Shown here: positions 33,343 through 45,281 of the stretch, in pieces
Layout: each line of letters begins with the position of its first letter
How positions within the stretch are numbered: the first letter of the stretch is position 1
Assembly: GCA_022495005.1 (NCBI GenBank)
Contig: JAGYXB010001001.1
Span: 682,001-746,000 of the forward strand
DNA length: 64,000 bases
Source: Rhyacophila brunnea
Lineage: Eukaryota > Arthropoda > Insecta > Trichoptera > Rhyacophilidae
Reading direction: 5' to 3'
Notes under the pieces: model-generated
Databases searched by the model: none
The model's input: only the letters and a program-made list of their open reading frames with translations
Told to the model about the DNA's origin: nothing
Made by a program: the position numbers and the translations under genes

Positions 33343-33985
33343 AAACAACCGTGAAAGTCTCAAACACGATATACATCTCTAAGGAATTGGATTATAAATA
33401 AAACAATTATTTGTGTTTCTTTCTGTTAAGTGTATGAGTACATTAGTATATTATCCAGACACGATTTAGCAACATCAATGTCTGTTGTTCCATTTTTAAG
33501 TTTGTTTTGTGTATTAAATAATACCCTTTCTTTTTTATTTTCTACATTCTCAGAGCCACACTATCCAATTCCCGAAATTTCCTCTGCCTTCCCAAAAAAA
33601 AACATTTAATATTAACACGAAATGAAAAACAAATTACACGTTTCAAAGGAAGCAGTCCACCTTGTCAGCACTCAGTTTTGACTAAATTGCTTACAATATG
33701 ATACTAATATGCAATTTTAAATTAATAGTTATACATATTACAAATGTAAAGAGTGATATTTTTCATATGATAATTATTAACAAGCCCATCATTCTTATTT
33801 TTCTTATAAACAAGTGCAGTACTGAATCATATAACAATCTTTGCGTAGTTTTACGAACATCTTTAACAGCAGAATAATAGTATTAGATTATATAGACGGC
33901 TGAAAAAACTTTTGCTGTGGAATGCTGAATGTGCCGAATAACATCGATAAAGGGTAGATTTACTTAAAAAAATAATTTGAATTCA
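33343..33985. other. Unique AT-rich sequence
   Basis: No feature supported. Confidence 0.35.
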
Positions 33986-33989
33986 AATT

Positions 33990-34165
33990 ACCTAATGGAA
34001 GTTTTGTCGCTATTAGTATGTCACACCGTAGCATATTGGATAAATGCGACGATTGTGGCGTTTACCCGTGGAGATGCAGGGTTCGATTCCCGGCCGGGTG
34101 GCTTACTTTTTTCAAAAAATATTTTTTCTATTGGTTATAATATACTCTCTCAGAAAGTGTTTTTC
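33990..34165 (+). mobile_element. tRNA-derived SINE, family B
   Basis: Head with CGACGATTGTGGCGTTTACC and a perfect B box GGGTTCGATTCCCGG; tail TTTTTTCAAAAAATATTTTT, then TAATATACTCTCTCAGAAAG. Head and tail recur at 59494-59645. Confidence 0.75.
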
Positions 34166-35293
34166 TAAATTATATAATGATATATATATATAATATTAAA
34201 ATGTCACAAGACAAAACTCGAGCCACTAAAAAAATATTTGTTTTCTGTTTTACGCGCCAAAATATACACGTGAACTAAATATCATGTTAGTATCTCTACG
34301 TGAACGATTATATTACTAACAAGGTAAGCAGAGGAGAGGATTCCGCAAAGGGAGTGCTGTTGAGGGTGTTTGGGTTGGGGCAAACTCGTTTCGTGGATAT
34401 CGTTCCCAAACGGCTCGAGTTTTTTGCGAAAGATTCTCTCCCATTTGTCGCATCTGTGGTCCTACTACGCAAAAAAAACTTAGCCCCTCTCGCTGTGCGC
34501 CGTCCTTGGGAAAGCGGTTTGACGCTTTAGCTCGCTGTGGTCCGGGAAATTCGTTTGTTTTTGCGCGGGAAAAATATTTCTCCAATAGTGGATTTAATGT
34601 TAGTTTTTATTTTTGTTTTATTTTAGACAATTTATCAAAAACACTGGCGTACATATTACTTTCCGGGGTATTGACAGGAAAAATACATATTTAATGATAA
34701 AAATGTGAATCTTCTCCATAGCAAGCGCTACCTACACCATTCACTAAAAGAAAACTTCACCATAATATTATTTTTTCTCTACTCATATTTTTTAATCAAA
34801 ATTTCATTTTTATTTATTTTTTGTTCATTTCCACTCCTTCGGTGAACCATAAAAGCACAACGCTGTGTCTACAAACATTTTTATAAAGCTATCTATGTCC
34901 ACACTCGTGCGTTTTATTTAGGCGCGCTATATGTTTTTGTATTTTATTTGAAATTTTCTTAGAAGAAATTTTTTATTGAACGTGTTTTAAAAACTTTAGA
35001 TCTTTAAGAAGGCCCAACATCAGTGTAACAGTTTTACTTTTAGTATTTAACATACATAGTTCGGAACATGTTATTAACTTTTGGCGTCGTGTCGTTGTCT
35101 CGTACCTATTATATTGTGTTTTCACTTGCAGGTAACAAATTAAAAATAAAGACAGACAGCATACAATCTTCATTTTTTTTTAATATATAATGGATGAAGG
35201 AACGAGGTTTAAATACTCAAATTGTTACATACAGCGTTACCTAAGTCTTGATTTATCGGAATATGGCCCAAGGTAAAATGTTTGTTACACACC
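34166..35293. other. Unique; GC-richer island 34320-34600
   Basis: The island contains overlapping ORFs on both strands without protein motifs and no repeat partner. A CAAGGTAAGC at 34318 resembles a donor site but no exon supports it. Confidence 0.3.
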
Positions 35294-35296
35294 TTA

Positions 35297-35652
35297 GCCG
35301 GCTCTCACATCAAAACATTTCACTTCAAAAAGTGAAAATCGCGCACATCTACCTAGCTACAGTCGCGCGTAGCCTTCTAAACGTAAAGATATTTGAATGC
35401 GGTCATGGCGAGCTGGTATAGGAATGACCAATTCGTATGTATTCGTATGTAACTTCGCCTCGGAGCCCGAAAGGATGCAACTTATTGATTGCAACAACCA
35501 GATGCTTTTTTCAAACGAAACAGTCGCATTTGACCAATCTGCGGAGCTCCATTTGGCAACGTGTGTTTTGTTGTTTGTATTGAATGGCAATGACGTCACA
35601 TCGACGTATTTGACACGTTTTAGGCGAGATGAGTTTTGATCTGAGAGCCGGC
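35297..35652. mobile_element. PIF/Harbinger-like MITE, TTA target
   Basis: TIRs GCCGGCTCTCACATCAAAAC and (reverse complement) GCCGGCTCTCAGATCAAAAC, one mismatch in 20. TTA on both sides (35294-35296, 35653-35655) fits the TWA target of PIF/Harbinger. Related, more diverged copy at 20589-20954. ORFs on both strands inside are fortuitous. Confidence 0.85.
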
Positions 35653-35799
35653 TTATAGTTAATTTTGAATTGCGTTATTATAAGACTGTCAGAAGTCAGG
35701 CACAGTCTCATCAGAAGTAAATTTACTAGATTTTACAGAAATTAATAATAGAGAATGTATGTGTTCATATTCATTTAATAAGACACAACATAGTGCGAC

Positions 35800-36000
35800 A
35801 CTTCGTACCCTTGTGACACAGCCTCAATGGTTCCATCGTCGTAGCTGCCCCTCCCTCACCCTGCAGCGTTTCTACGCGCTGCAGGTCTGGGATGGCGGGG
35901 GCGCGAGAGTTAAAACGACGGATTGGATGAAGTGGCGCGAACCTGTGCTTGCCCTATGCCCCAATGCTGGGTCGTGACAGGGTGAGAGAAGAGAAGAAGA
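35800..36000 (+). repeat. Probable LINE 3'-end fragment
   Basis: GC-rich compared with its flanks and ending GCCCTATGCCCCAATGCTGG, then GTGAGAGAAGAGAAGAAGAA. I know this style from insect LINE 3' ends, but no RT motif remains and no partner copy is in the window. Confidence 0.3.
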
Positions 36001-36754
36001 AAGAAGATTCATTTAAATTCGGTAAATAAAATGTTATCTTAAATTCTTATTCCAGAATATTTTAAGCACTCTTCTGATACTTAAGAAAATTTAGCACGGT
36101 AGCTTAAAGACATGACATTTTAATAAATGAATAGACACGTATACAAAATGTCTACGGAGAAGCAGAGACTCTCAACTGCGGGCTGAAAGTGTCGAGCGAA
36201 GTAACAAAAGTCTCCCAGGGCGGCAGTTAAATGCACGCCCTGTTAATATGGAACCAGTTTCTCGTTTTGCCCGCAGTCGAGTTTCCCTGCTTTAAAGCGC
36301 GAGTTCTACCAAGACAAGTGGCATTTTATTTTAGCAAGTTTGTTTTGTAATTAAATAAAAGGTAAAAGTTATCTTGCTTCGCCGAAAGTTTGAGTGATTT
36401 ATCACTTCGAATGTTGAGAACATGTGCGGAATGTTTTATATTTTTCATCTGCACATTTGATACGAGAGAGCTATCTTCCAAGAGAATGACAAGAATTATT
36501 CATATCATTATTTTTTGAAAACACGTAGGTATATTTATATTTTTGAGCAACTATTTTCATGGATGAAGCACACCAAGAATAAAATTAGGACAACATTTTC
36601 TGACAAACACCTTGAGAACTCATTGAGAATTGCAACCACTACCATCAAACTAAAAATGTATACTTTAGTTTCACAAAAACGAGAACAAATATCTCACTTT
36701 ATTTATTATATGGTAATAAAAAAATATACTGCTTTGTTAAGTTATATTTTATAT
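36001..36754. other. Unique sequence with mixed-composition island
   Basis: 36140-36320 is GC-richer without ORF or repeat. The 91-codon ORF 36515-36790 runs into the SINE and looks fortuitous. Confidence 0.3.
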
Positions 36755-36880
36755 TTTTTTTTACCATATCCGATCCTAATAAGATCATAATATCGGCCTC
36801 CACAGAGTAGAGGTTTGTATTAACAGATTTTGTTTTTTACGAGAAATGGATGTCAGCCTCTCCACTTAATTTGACCCTGG
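36755..36880 (-). mobile_element. SINE family A, 3' part, inverted
   Basis: In plus orientation: CCGATCCTAATAAGATCATA, then GGCCTCCACAGAGTAGAGG, then TTACGAGAAATGGATGTCAG. The tRNA-like head is absent. Confidence 0.75.
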
Positions 36881-37077
36881 AAAGTAAGAAGGTTTTAACA
36901 CTAAACTAATTAATCTTCACGAATGTGGTACATACCTATTGTTACCATTATACTAATGCTTCGGTGACATTTATAATCCAATGCATTATTTTGGTTAAAA
37001 TTATCTATTGAAGCTAACAAGACAAATATAGTTCATAATATAACATATGGCGACTAAACAAAAGTCATTTAAAATAA

Positions 37078-37573
37078 AGCCTCGTATTCACTAGGGAACA
37101 AAATGTCCCGTAACATGACGCGCAACATGAGCGTACGTGACGCTGAAACATTGCGCGCTATCCCCCAACGTTCCACGCAACATAGTGCGGCATTTCTACG
37201 TGACGCGGGACATGTTGAATGTTGTCGTTTCGCAAGCGAGCGCACGGGCCGCGCGTCCATCCCGCGTCAAATGTTGGCACGTGTAGTCGGGTGCACAACA
37301 TGTCGCTCAACATAAATCAAATATCCACTCTTTGTAGAAAGCAGTTCCGCGCCCACCACCTTTTCTTTCTCTTTCGTTTCGATAAACTACTTGTTAGAAA
37401 AATATATACGAAAGTACGAAGCACTGGCCAACACAACCTCTTCGGGTGACATTTCTGCGACATCAGATGTGAGTCAAATGTTCGACGACATTATTCCCAA
37501 GGCATCGACGTAGATGTTTAGCGTTATGTTCCGCGACATGTTGCTCCATTTGTCCCCTAGTGAACACGTGGCT
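37078..37573. mobile_element. PIF/Harbinger-like MITE, TAA target, ACATGTCGC-rich
   Basis: Inverted ends AGCCTCGTATTCACTAGGG and (reverse complement) AGCCACGTGTTCACTAGGG, continuing through ACAAA. TAA flanks both sides (37075-37077, 37574-37576). The interior is unusually GC-rich for this window and carries many ACATG or AACAT-GCG words. ORFs inside (37103-37315, 37069-37260) mirror each other across the repeats and are not genes. Confidence 0.85.
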
Positions 37574-37576
37574 TAA

Positions 37577-38984
37577 CAGCTACCGCGGTCGCGCCTAACA
37601 CGAATTTATTTTCAAAATGTAACTTTTATTATCCAATTTTCTGCGGGGAGAGTTGATTTCTTTGCATACCCTTTGTTTAAGGTATTCATAATGTTTAATA
37701 CACAATGTGAATTATTTTTTTTGAATAAAAACCTTGTGACTAGGTGGTAAATTCACATGTAAATATGCACTCTCGCTAGACTTTCTAGCATACCTAAATA
37801 TCATACCTATCATTACTATCATAAATATTCAACGTACACTTATTATTGGTTGTTTAAGTTTTCGCACACATGCCTAAGTATAATAAGAAATAACAAGAAT
37901 TGAAGATAACATGCAAGAAAGTCATTTCAATAAAGGGAAAGCCCAGGCTAAGCTGGATGCGAGACGAGCAACTTTCCGCACGGCCCCATTGTTCTGTCAC
38001 GGAATAATATGTCGCCAGCTTTTGCGAGCGCTAAAGCGATTATCATGAAAGCGGAAAGGTTCGCAAGGACCGCATTAGATTAATCGCCGCGATGTGACTT
38101 TGGACAGTTAGCGAATTTTATAATATTACGAAAGCTGCGTCAGAAATATTTATTCGCACTTTGGCAGTTTTCCTCGTAACTTTATTACGGTTTTTTTCGT
38201 TCCCGCTCTTTTTACTTAGCCCTTTCTTCAAAACGTTTGGGCTCCATCATATGAAAAGACACATTCGATAAAAATACGTGGTAAAGAATTTTTCACAATT
38301 GTATAAAGTTTTACACTGTCACGTTGATATCGATTGAGACCATGTGGTTGAGCCAACGTTTGATTGATGCAAGGTACAGTAATAATGGCAATATAAACAC
38401 TAAAACAATGATTTAAATTACCTAAGTTTATTATTAATTTAAGTTATATTGTACACATTTAGAAATGCAAGTATTATAATGAATTTTAACGACCCAAACA
38501 CGGTGTGATTGTACATTGAAAATGAATGGTAATTATTGAAAAAAATGTGGAGGAAAGTGAACGCCATTATTTTAACTAATTATTTTTACTTTTACTGACA
38601 CTTATTTTAAGATATTTTTCAATTATTATTTTGTTACGATATCCTTATTTATTTTAATTAATATAATAATATTATGTATAGTACGATAAAGGACGATGAT
38701 AAAAAAATATAAAAAAGGAATATGTATAAGTAGCTCACCAGACAATTTCAATTTTTGACAGTAGCTTACAACTTTATTGAGTTTGGAGGCCACTGGTTTA
38801 ATTGATTCATATCTTGACTGACTTCCAAAGAAAAAGTAATTAAGACCTGATCAAGTTTACGTTTTCATTTAACCGATATTTTTTGTGTTGTGCTCGTTTA
38901 ATTGAAAATATTATGATCTTATGTGTGTATATCTTTTGAAATCCATCAGCAACGGAAGACGCCACATTTCGTGACTTTTACAAG
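37577..38984. other. Unique; candidate conserved island 37930-38240
   Basis: The island is GC-balanced, lacks ORFs and repeats, and includes GATTAATCGCC- and AAAGCGATTATC-type words. Possibly regulatory; not demonstrated. Confidence 0.3.
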
Positions 38985-39355
38985 TAGCCCCTATAGTCTA
39001 TTGCGTAAAGCAATGGTTTCTCATTGTCTTCAGGCTCGATCCCGGTAAGACATCGTCGCTGTAGGATTGGTTTCCCGAATAGACCAAATGTTCAGGAGAC
39101 GAAAAACAAATTTCATAATCCTACATTTAAATACATGGAGATATTTAAATAGTTATTTTTACAGTATATGAATGATGTATTCATTACCATTACAAAGTGA
39201 TTTAAAGAAAAGGATGGTTCTAGTCCGTTTAGATACAAAAAAATATTCTGCATTAAAAGGTCGATTTTGACAAAAAACGGATATTCGGGAAACCAATCTA
39301 TAGCGACGACATGTATGTGACTATTCTCAAAGTTTTATTGTATATTTAATTATTA
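38985..39355 (+). mobile_element. SINE family C copy split by a MITE
   Basis: Head CTATTGCGTAAAGCAATGG and B-box region GGCTCGATCCCGG lie left of 39054. The tail resumes after 39308 with TGACTATTCTCAAAGTTTT, equivalent to the TCTCAAAG tail at 19815. Confidence 0.7.
39054..39308 (-). mobile_element. 255 bp deletion derivative of the 46.8 kb DDE transposon
   Basis: TIRs CGTCGCTGTAGG and (reverse complement) CGTCGCTATAGA, followed by TTGGTTTCCCGAATA. The 4-bp TSD ACAT lies at 39050-39053 and 39309-39312. Reverse-complemented, its right ~65 bp match the left end of the large element (through AAATCGAC and TTTTAATGCAG). Its left end matches the large element's right end (GAGACGAAAAACAAA). The middle shares nothing, so it is an internally deleted relative in opposite orientation. 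Confidence 0.9.
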
Positions 39356-41685
39356 CATTACATAAGTGTCATTTTGGCCTACTATCATTATTATTTGGAA
39401 TCATTTTATTTCAAATAGAGGTAAACAATATATATTAATCATTTAAAACGAATATTCACCACTGTTTATTCTGCACCTGGTATAATATACCTACCAACTA
39501 TCTAAAATGGATACAATATAATAAATATCTTGTATATAATATGAAATATATGTATATTTGTAAGGTTTGCATTTTCCTTACTTATCGGTTTTCCTTGGAA
39601 AACAGGAAGTGACTCGAGCTGTAATCTTTAACCCTTTGGCCAAAGCCTAGGTCTGCTTTAAAATACCCTTATGCTATACACCTAACTACCTATTTGCCAA
39701 AATAGGATTATATCTATACTTACAGTTAACAAGTATTTCTAGGCATTATTTATTATAGCATTATAGATAAAATTAATACTGTTATCAAACTGAATGCACT
39801 TTATTCGCGTAGGCACATTGTCTTTTTTTATAATAAAAGAAATAGCTATTTTACAATAAATTTATTAAGGTGGTACGCATTTTACGGAACATGATATTAA
39901 TATGTGCTTAACTATTTTACAGTCAATTTCGATAAGCCAAAAATTTTAGATGTTTGAACTAAATTTTAGCATAATTATTGTCTAATATTAACTTCCATAG
40001 ATATTTTTTTTACAATTGCTATTTTTGTTTTCACACCATGAAAATGGTTAATCGATTCCGCTATACGATAGTAAAAATAATTTATTTTATCGACGTTCTT
40101 ATAGTTTACAAAATACATATAATTATAGTAGTAATTTCTAGAATAAATAGCACTACAAAGATAGACATATTATGTATATTATATACTTTGTTTTTGTAGT
40201 CTTGATAATGGTGTAATAACCAAAATGACTGTTGACAATTGTTGCATGTAAGCTATCTTTATAATTCATGCATTATCATTATACTACTTACTTGGTAAAA
40301 TCAATGATTTTTTTTCTGATCTGAATGAGATATTGAAATTTTAATAAAAGCATTGCAATTGGAAAGAATCGATTTTGTTATAATAGCATATTATACCATG
40401 CATAATGAATATAGAAGCCAAAATGTTACTAGTAATTACTAAATTACTAGTCAATTACAAACTCCATTGGAAAGTATACTAGATACGTTATAATATTATA
40501 TAAACATCGAATTAAATGTATTAATGCACCTGCTGATTAAGAAATAATTTAAAAAAGTACTATATCTCGGAAACTGCTTTATATTAAATTTTAAATGAAT
40601 ACGTTTATAGTGTTATTAATAACATATTTATATGATCATGAAATATATTATTGTTTCCCACAGGTAAAAGAGAAAAGACAGGGTGTCTTAATGGCATATA
40701 CATATTTCCTACGAATCTTCAGAAATGCTTTATTTTCGAACTTTATGCGGCACGTAAGCCCTTAAGATATTTTGGTAAAACTTTGTTTACGATTATTATA
40801 AATTCATTCTCTTATATTCCAAATAATATTCTACCTTAAATGGATGGAATTCAATGTTTTAGTAGTTCTGGGGTTAAGACTAGCAAGTTTCATCATAAGT
40901 TATCGTCTTAAGGCGAAAAGCCAGTCTGTGTTATTCTGCAAAACACTTTTGTATTATAAGCTATAGTCGGTTTTAAACGCCGACACTTTATTCCGAGTTT
41001 TAGTCAGAGCCACTACGACTATCTGGCAAAATATTATGTTGCACGAAGCAGTGATGTGTAACTTTTTATATTGTAGAATCTCTTTAAAATAGTTCAGGTT
41101 ATTGAGGTTATGTTGAAAGATCAACACAGTAGATACAAATGATTGAATGAATTAAACAATAGTAAAACAGGATTCAATGATGTAACTGCTATATATGTAA
41201 AGTTATAGGCCTTTTGTTTATATTATTATTATGAATGAAATGTACCTTGAATTCGAATTATTGAACTTTTTCTGCTTCAAAAATATATAAAAACATTAAT
41301 AAAGTTTTGTTCTACTTAAAATATAATTAATAAATCATTTGAAAACAGGATCTGAATTACAGAATTTGAAAGAAAGTGGTGTATATATTAATCGTAATCA
41401 CATATCTAACCACACATTATAATCACACAGCGTTTTGTCTTCCTAAATGTTTCAAAATTTTATATTTTTTAAGCCACGTAGAATCACTAAATTAACCGTG
41501 CACTGTTCAGATTACTGAACACCACTGAATAGAAAAGTGTTTTGCAACTAGACATGTATATCTTATCTATATAATATATATATAATTTTTAGCACTAAGT
41601 ATTACATATCAAGGGTCCCAATGACAGTAGTGAAATAGTAATATAAGTGAAACAATTACAAACACCCAAGTGATGAGAAAATTAC
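39356..41685. other. Long AT-rich stretch, nothing recognised
   Basis: Only short, biased ORFs. No repeat partner or tRNA box was found. Confidence 0.4.
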
Positions 41686-41689
41686 AAAA

Positions 41690-41762
41690 ATATAATGTAA
41701 CCTCACTAGAAACTCAACCCAAAGCCTCCGGATGAAAGGCCAGCCTTTACGCACTGGATTTT
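41690..41762 (-). mobile_element. tRNA-derived SINE head, family C, diverged
   Basis: On the minus strand: CAGTGCGTAAAGGCTGGCC, then CATCCGGAGGC and a decayed B box TTGAGTTTCTAG. The upstream-tail words TGTAACCTCACTAG match the family. Confidence 0.6.
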
Positions 41763-42344
41763 AAATAGTCACATTCTTGCATCCAATAATATGGGTTCTT
41801 AGCCTTCATGTTTTACTCAAACTTTTCTGTTCTGCGGTCATGTTTTTCGAGTTGGGGAAAGAATAATTAATCACAATTAACAACACTTATATTAAGAAAA
41901 AATCAAAGGCTAATAGTATTTCTTCAAAACAAGAAGGTTAATTAAGCAACTTCTACCATGTGGATTATAATATTTATTTTGTATGGCGTGGATTTGAGAA
42001 AAAAAAAATATTTCGGCACTCACAAAACTCATGGTGTGGTGTATTCATGGGACATTACTAAACTTAGTACAAGAGTTTTGCATCACTGGAATAAAGTGCA
42101 GATGTTTTATCTCTGCATCTCCTTACTAATGAAGTCTGAATTTGAATAAGTAAGCATTCTCATTTCGAATGAGACACCATCTTTTGTCTCTGAGTCATTG
42201 TTTTTTGAAACCTTAAACCATTTCAAAAATGCACAGTGTTCTTCTCTTTCTAATCTAAACTATAATTTAAAATTGCTATATTGTTATGTATGCATTCTAT
42301 TTATTCTTATTTGATTTCGTTTTATATTCCTAATAACTACATAC
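41763..42344. other. Unique AT-rich sequence
   Basis: A 63-codon ORF at 41958-42149 has no motif. Confidence 0.3.
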
Positions 42345-43777
42345 TTAAGGAAGGACGTGCGCCGCGTAGGTCAAAATGGAGATTATATTCTATTTTCAAA
42401 GCATGATTCCTTAAACGTTGTAGATAATCTATTTATATTATTTTGATGCCTTATTTGATGACTGCATAAAGTATTTTTATTACATAAAATAGTATTCTTT
42501 TAAACCTCTCGCTCTAATGTTTCAGAATATAGTCATATTTCAGTACGTCCATGTGAAGTGGTGTTAAAAAAAATTATATTTATTAATTTTTAAAAGCATT
42601 TATAAAACCATGAGTAAAATTTATGTCGACATTATTATAGTGAAATATTTACAATAAAAAAATATATTAATAATCTCTGTGGTCCCAAATTTGACAGGCA
42701 TTTTATTATTTAAAAAATGGGCAAGATTTACACATTTTAAGATAATAAAGATATTGATTATAACCTATGTCTTTGACCATTCAAATGTGATAAACATTCT
42801 AAAAATAATGTTTGCTTTATAATAATTATTGACCTAAGAATAAAGTAGTATTTTTTTGAAATACGCCATTTCTATTGTCATTTCCTAGTGGCTAAGAGCG
42901 GAATGCAGAAACATTTGTCATAACTAAAATTTCCTTAGCAGAAAACACTATGCAGAAACACTGTCCTTAGTTAAGATCATTTCTATTGAAAATAATACCA
43001 TATTTAAAAATTCTCGTTAGGTAAATTAGGTAAATTATTTTATAATTGTTAAACGATGACAAAAATATGACAACTGCATTTTATAAATGCAATAACTATA
43101 AATACATATTAATATTTAATTATAATACTCTTATGTTTCCGTTATAAGTCATTATACGTGATTCCACAGGCACCACAAGATTTTTTTTTAACATGGTAAC
43201 ACTAGCATCAAGTGTCATTCTTCATCTGGTATTTTGTATTTCTGCGGGCTGGCGTATAAAAATAAAATAATATTCTGCAAGTACATGCCAAACGAATTAA
43301 CACTATCAATATCCATATTGAGATACATTGTTAAATGAATTTGAGTGTATGGACTGTGTTATAGACATGCGAATTTATTTTGACAGCAGTTGTCATTGGT
43401 AAATGGTAATACAGAAGGGGGCGTGTTCATAACAAAAGTAGTCTATGGTTAAGGATTCCTTAACTCTATACTCAGGATTGTCTATAGTAAAGTCATGCTT
43501 TTCGGCGACTTATCCTTAGGGACGAAATCTTAGATTGTGCATTCCGCTCTAAGATCATGGTAACGCGCGTGTTTAAACATGTACCGTTTTTAAAAAAATA
43601 TTTTTTTTCGGTTAAGTACATGTTCAAACACGCGCGTTTACAATAAATATAAAGGATAATAAGGTTTCAAAATTATATAAATAGATTATCTACAACGTTT
43701 AAAGAATGTCCAGGGTTATGCTTTGAAAATAGCATAAAAGCTCCGTTTTGACCTACGCTGAACATGTGGGCCGTTAA
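42345..43777. mobile_element. TTAA-flanked long-TIR element, copy 2, with nested MITE
   Basis: TTAA at 42345-42348 and 43774-43777. The left arm matches 8296-8554 (ACCTCTCGCTCTAATGTTTC, AATATAGTCATATTTC). The right arm keeps only part (GGATAATAAGG, TTATATAAATAGATTATCTA). The centre aligns in inverse orientation with copy 1 (TTATTGACCTAAGAATAAAG). The right arm has lost ~150 bp. Confidence 0.8.
42896..43549. mobile_element. PIF/Harbinger-like element, TAA target, nested
   Basis: Ends GAGCGGAATGCA and TGCATTCCGCTC are perfect inverse copies with subterminal CCTTAG words. TAA flanks both sides (42893-42895, 43550-43552). Copy 1 of the host element reads AGTGGTTAAGC (inverted) at this point without the insert. 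654 bp, no ORF. Confidence 0.85.
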
Positions 43778-44890
43778 AGGAACGGGAATATAACTTTTTT
43801 TTCCAATACAGTTATAATAATATAGTTACATATAATTCATATTTTACAAAGTCACTGGAGCTTATAAGTATCCTTGACAATTTTCTTTCATTTTCACAGG
43901 ATTCCCCACGCCTCCGTCATAATTATTCACTTTATCGGCCATTCAGAATTCCATTATCGTGATGGCTTATAGAAAAGGTAGTCCAAGCTGATGCTACTTC
44001 AATCCATAAAGCATTATGCCAACGTAATCATAGAATAAACTTTATTATACCTTTTCCAATCAAAAGCATAATAGCGTTATGTTATAAAAATGCTTTGAGA
44101 ATTGAATTTTGTCATTGTTGTTTTGACAGTGTTGATTTTAATTGGGAAATAATGGCGATACCAATTTAGAGATGTGTGATAGTTGTCTTTGTCAGTAATG
44201 TAAAGATCAAATAGCGGACAATGCAACCTTTTATTACATCATGTGCTACAGATGCTTTAGGAGTCTTAACCTGACCTATTTTTTTTATTCAAGCCAATTG
44301 AATTCTAGCATTCGAAAAAATCGCTAAGTACCATCCACAAGCTATATAAGTAGAGATACGGGATGCTGGCATGTCTTGGAGAAAAGTACGAAAACTGGTT
44401 AACAACAGGGATTATTAAAACCGCTTAGACCGCTCGGTATGCTCTAAGTAAACATAGAAAGCCCATAGGAAAGAAACGATAGTCTGATATTCATTTCAAT
44501 GTATTTGTAATTCTTTGATAACAAGCTTTTATATTGATATCTATAGGCAGAAAATAAAACTAACCCTCTCGGGCGATAATGAAAACACACGTTACCAAAC
44601 AGTCAGTACCTACAACTAAATGATGTCCATCCGCAATTGATGTAAAACTAATTAAATTATTTGATTATATTATAATATTACAGTTTGAAATAGATAAGTG
44701 TACCGTAATAGAGTTAAAATAATAAAGTTTACATAAAAGATAAGTCCAATGTTTTAATAATAATGTGTGTCTATCCAAAGTCAAAAATTAGTAGAGTACC
44801 TATCTACTTCGTTACTTTGCATTCCAGTTCTGGGATGAAAATGATGTACTTACTTAATATATTCTAAAAATATTTTTTCCACACAATACT
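43778..44890. other. Unique AT-rich sequence
   Basis: No feature supported. Confidence 0.35.
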
Positions 44891-44896
44891 CGTATA

Positions 44897-45279
44897 TCGA
44901 CTGTAGAAAGGAAAAAGGATGTAACCCTCAGTTTTTTCAAAATAGGGTTTATTGGATAATATTGTACACGACTTGATACACATTGCGTTCAAAGGATTTA
45001 CCTAAGCTCTAAATGCCAATTAATTATCTAAATTTAGCTAATTTAAAAAAAATTAAGGAAGTGAAGTGGGAAAAACGACTTAATCATAATTTTGATAGTT
45101 TTTCTTTACATCAATAATTAATATCAGATTAGGAATATAAAAAGCAAATTATTAATTATTATGCACTTTATGTCTATTATGTATTTTAACTTTGACCGAA
45201 AACCATAACAAAAACGTTTTTGTGGCTTCTGTAAAATTTTATTTGTGTAGATTACGTCCTTTTTCCTTTCTACAGTCGA
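44897..45279. mobile_element. TA-flanked MITE, TCGACTGTAGAAAGG ends
   Basis: TIRs TCGACTGTAGAAAGGAAAAA continue GGA(T/C)GTAA on both sides, ~28 bp with one mismatch. TA at 44895-44896 and 45280-45281 fits Tc1/mariner-type targeting. 383 bp, non-coding. Confidence 0.8.
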
Positions 45280-45281
45280 TA

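Noticed and set aside
34300..34585. Overlapping ORFs in a GC-richer island with a donor-like site
   Set aside because: The frames on opposite strands mirror each other, and no motif or acceptor supports an exon.
37069..37315. ORFs on both strands at 37.1-37.3 kb
   Set aside because: They lie inside a MITE and arise from its inverted, GC-rich words.
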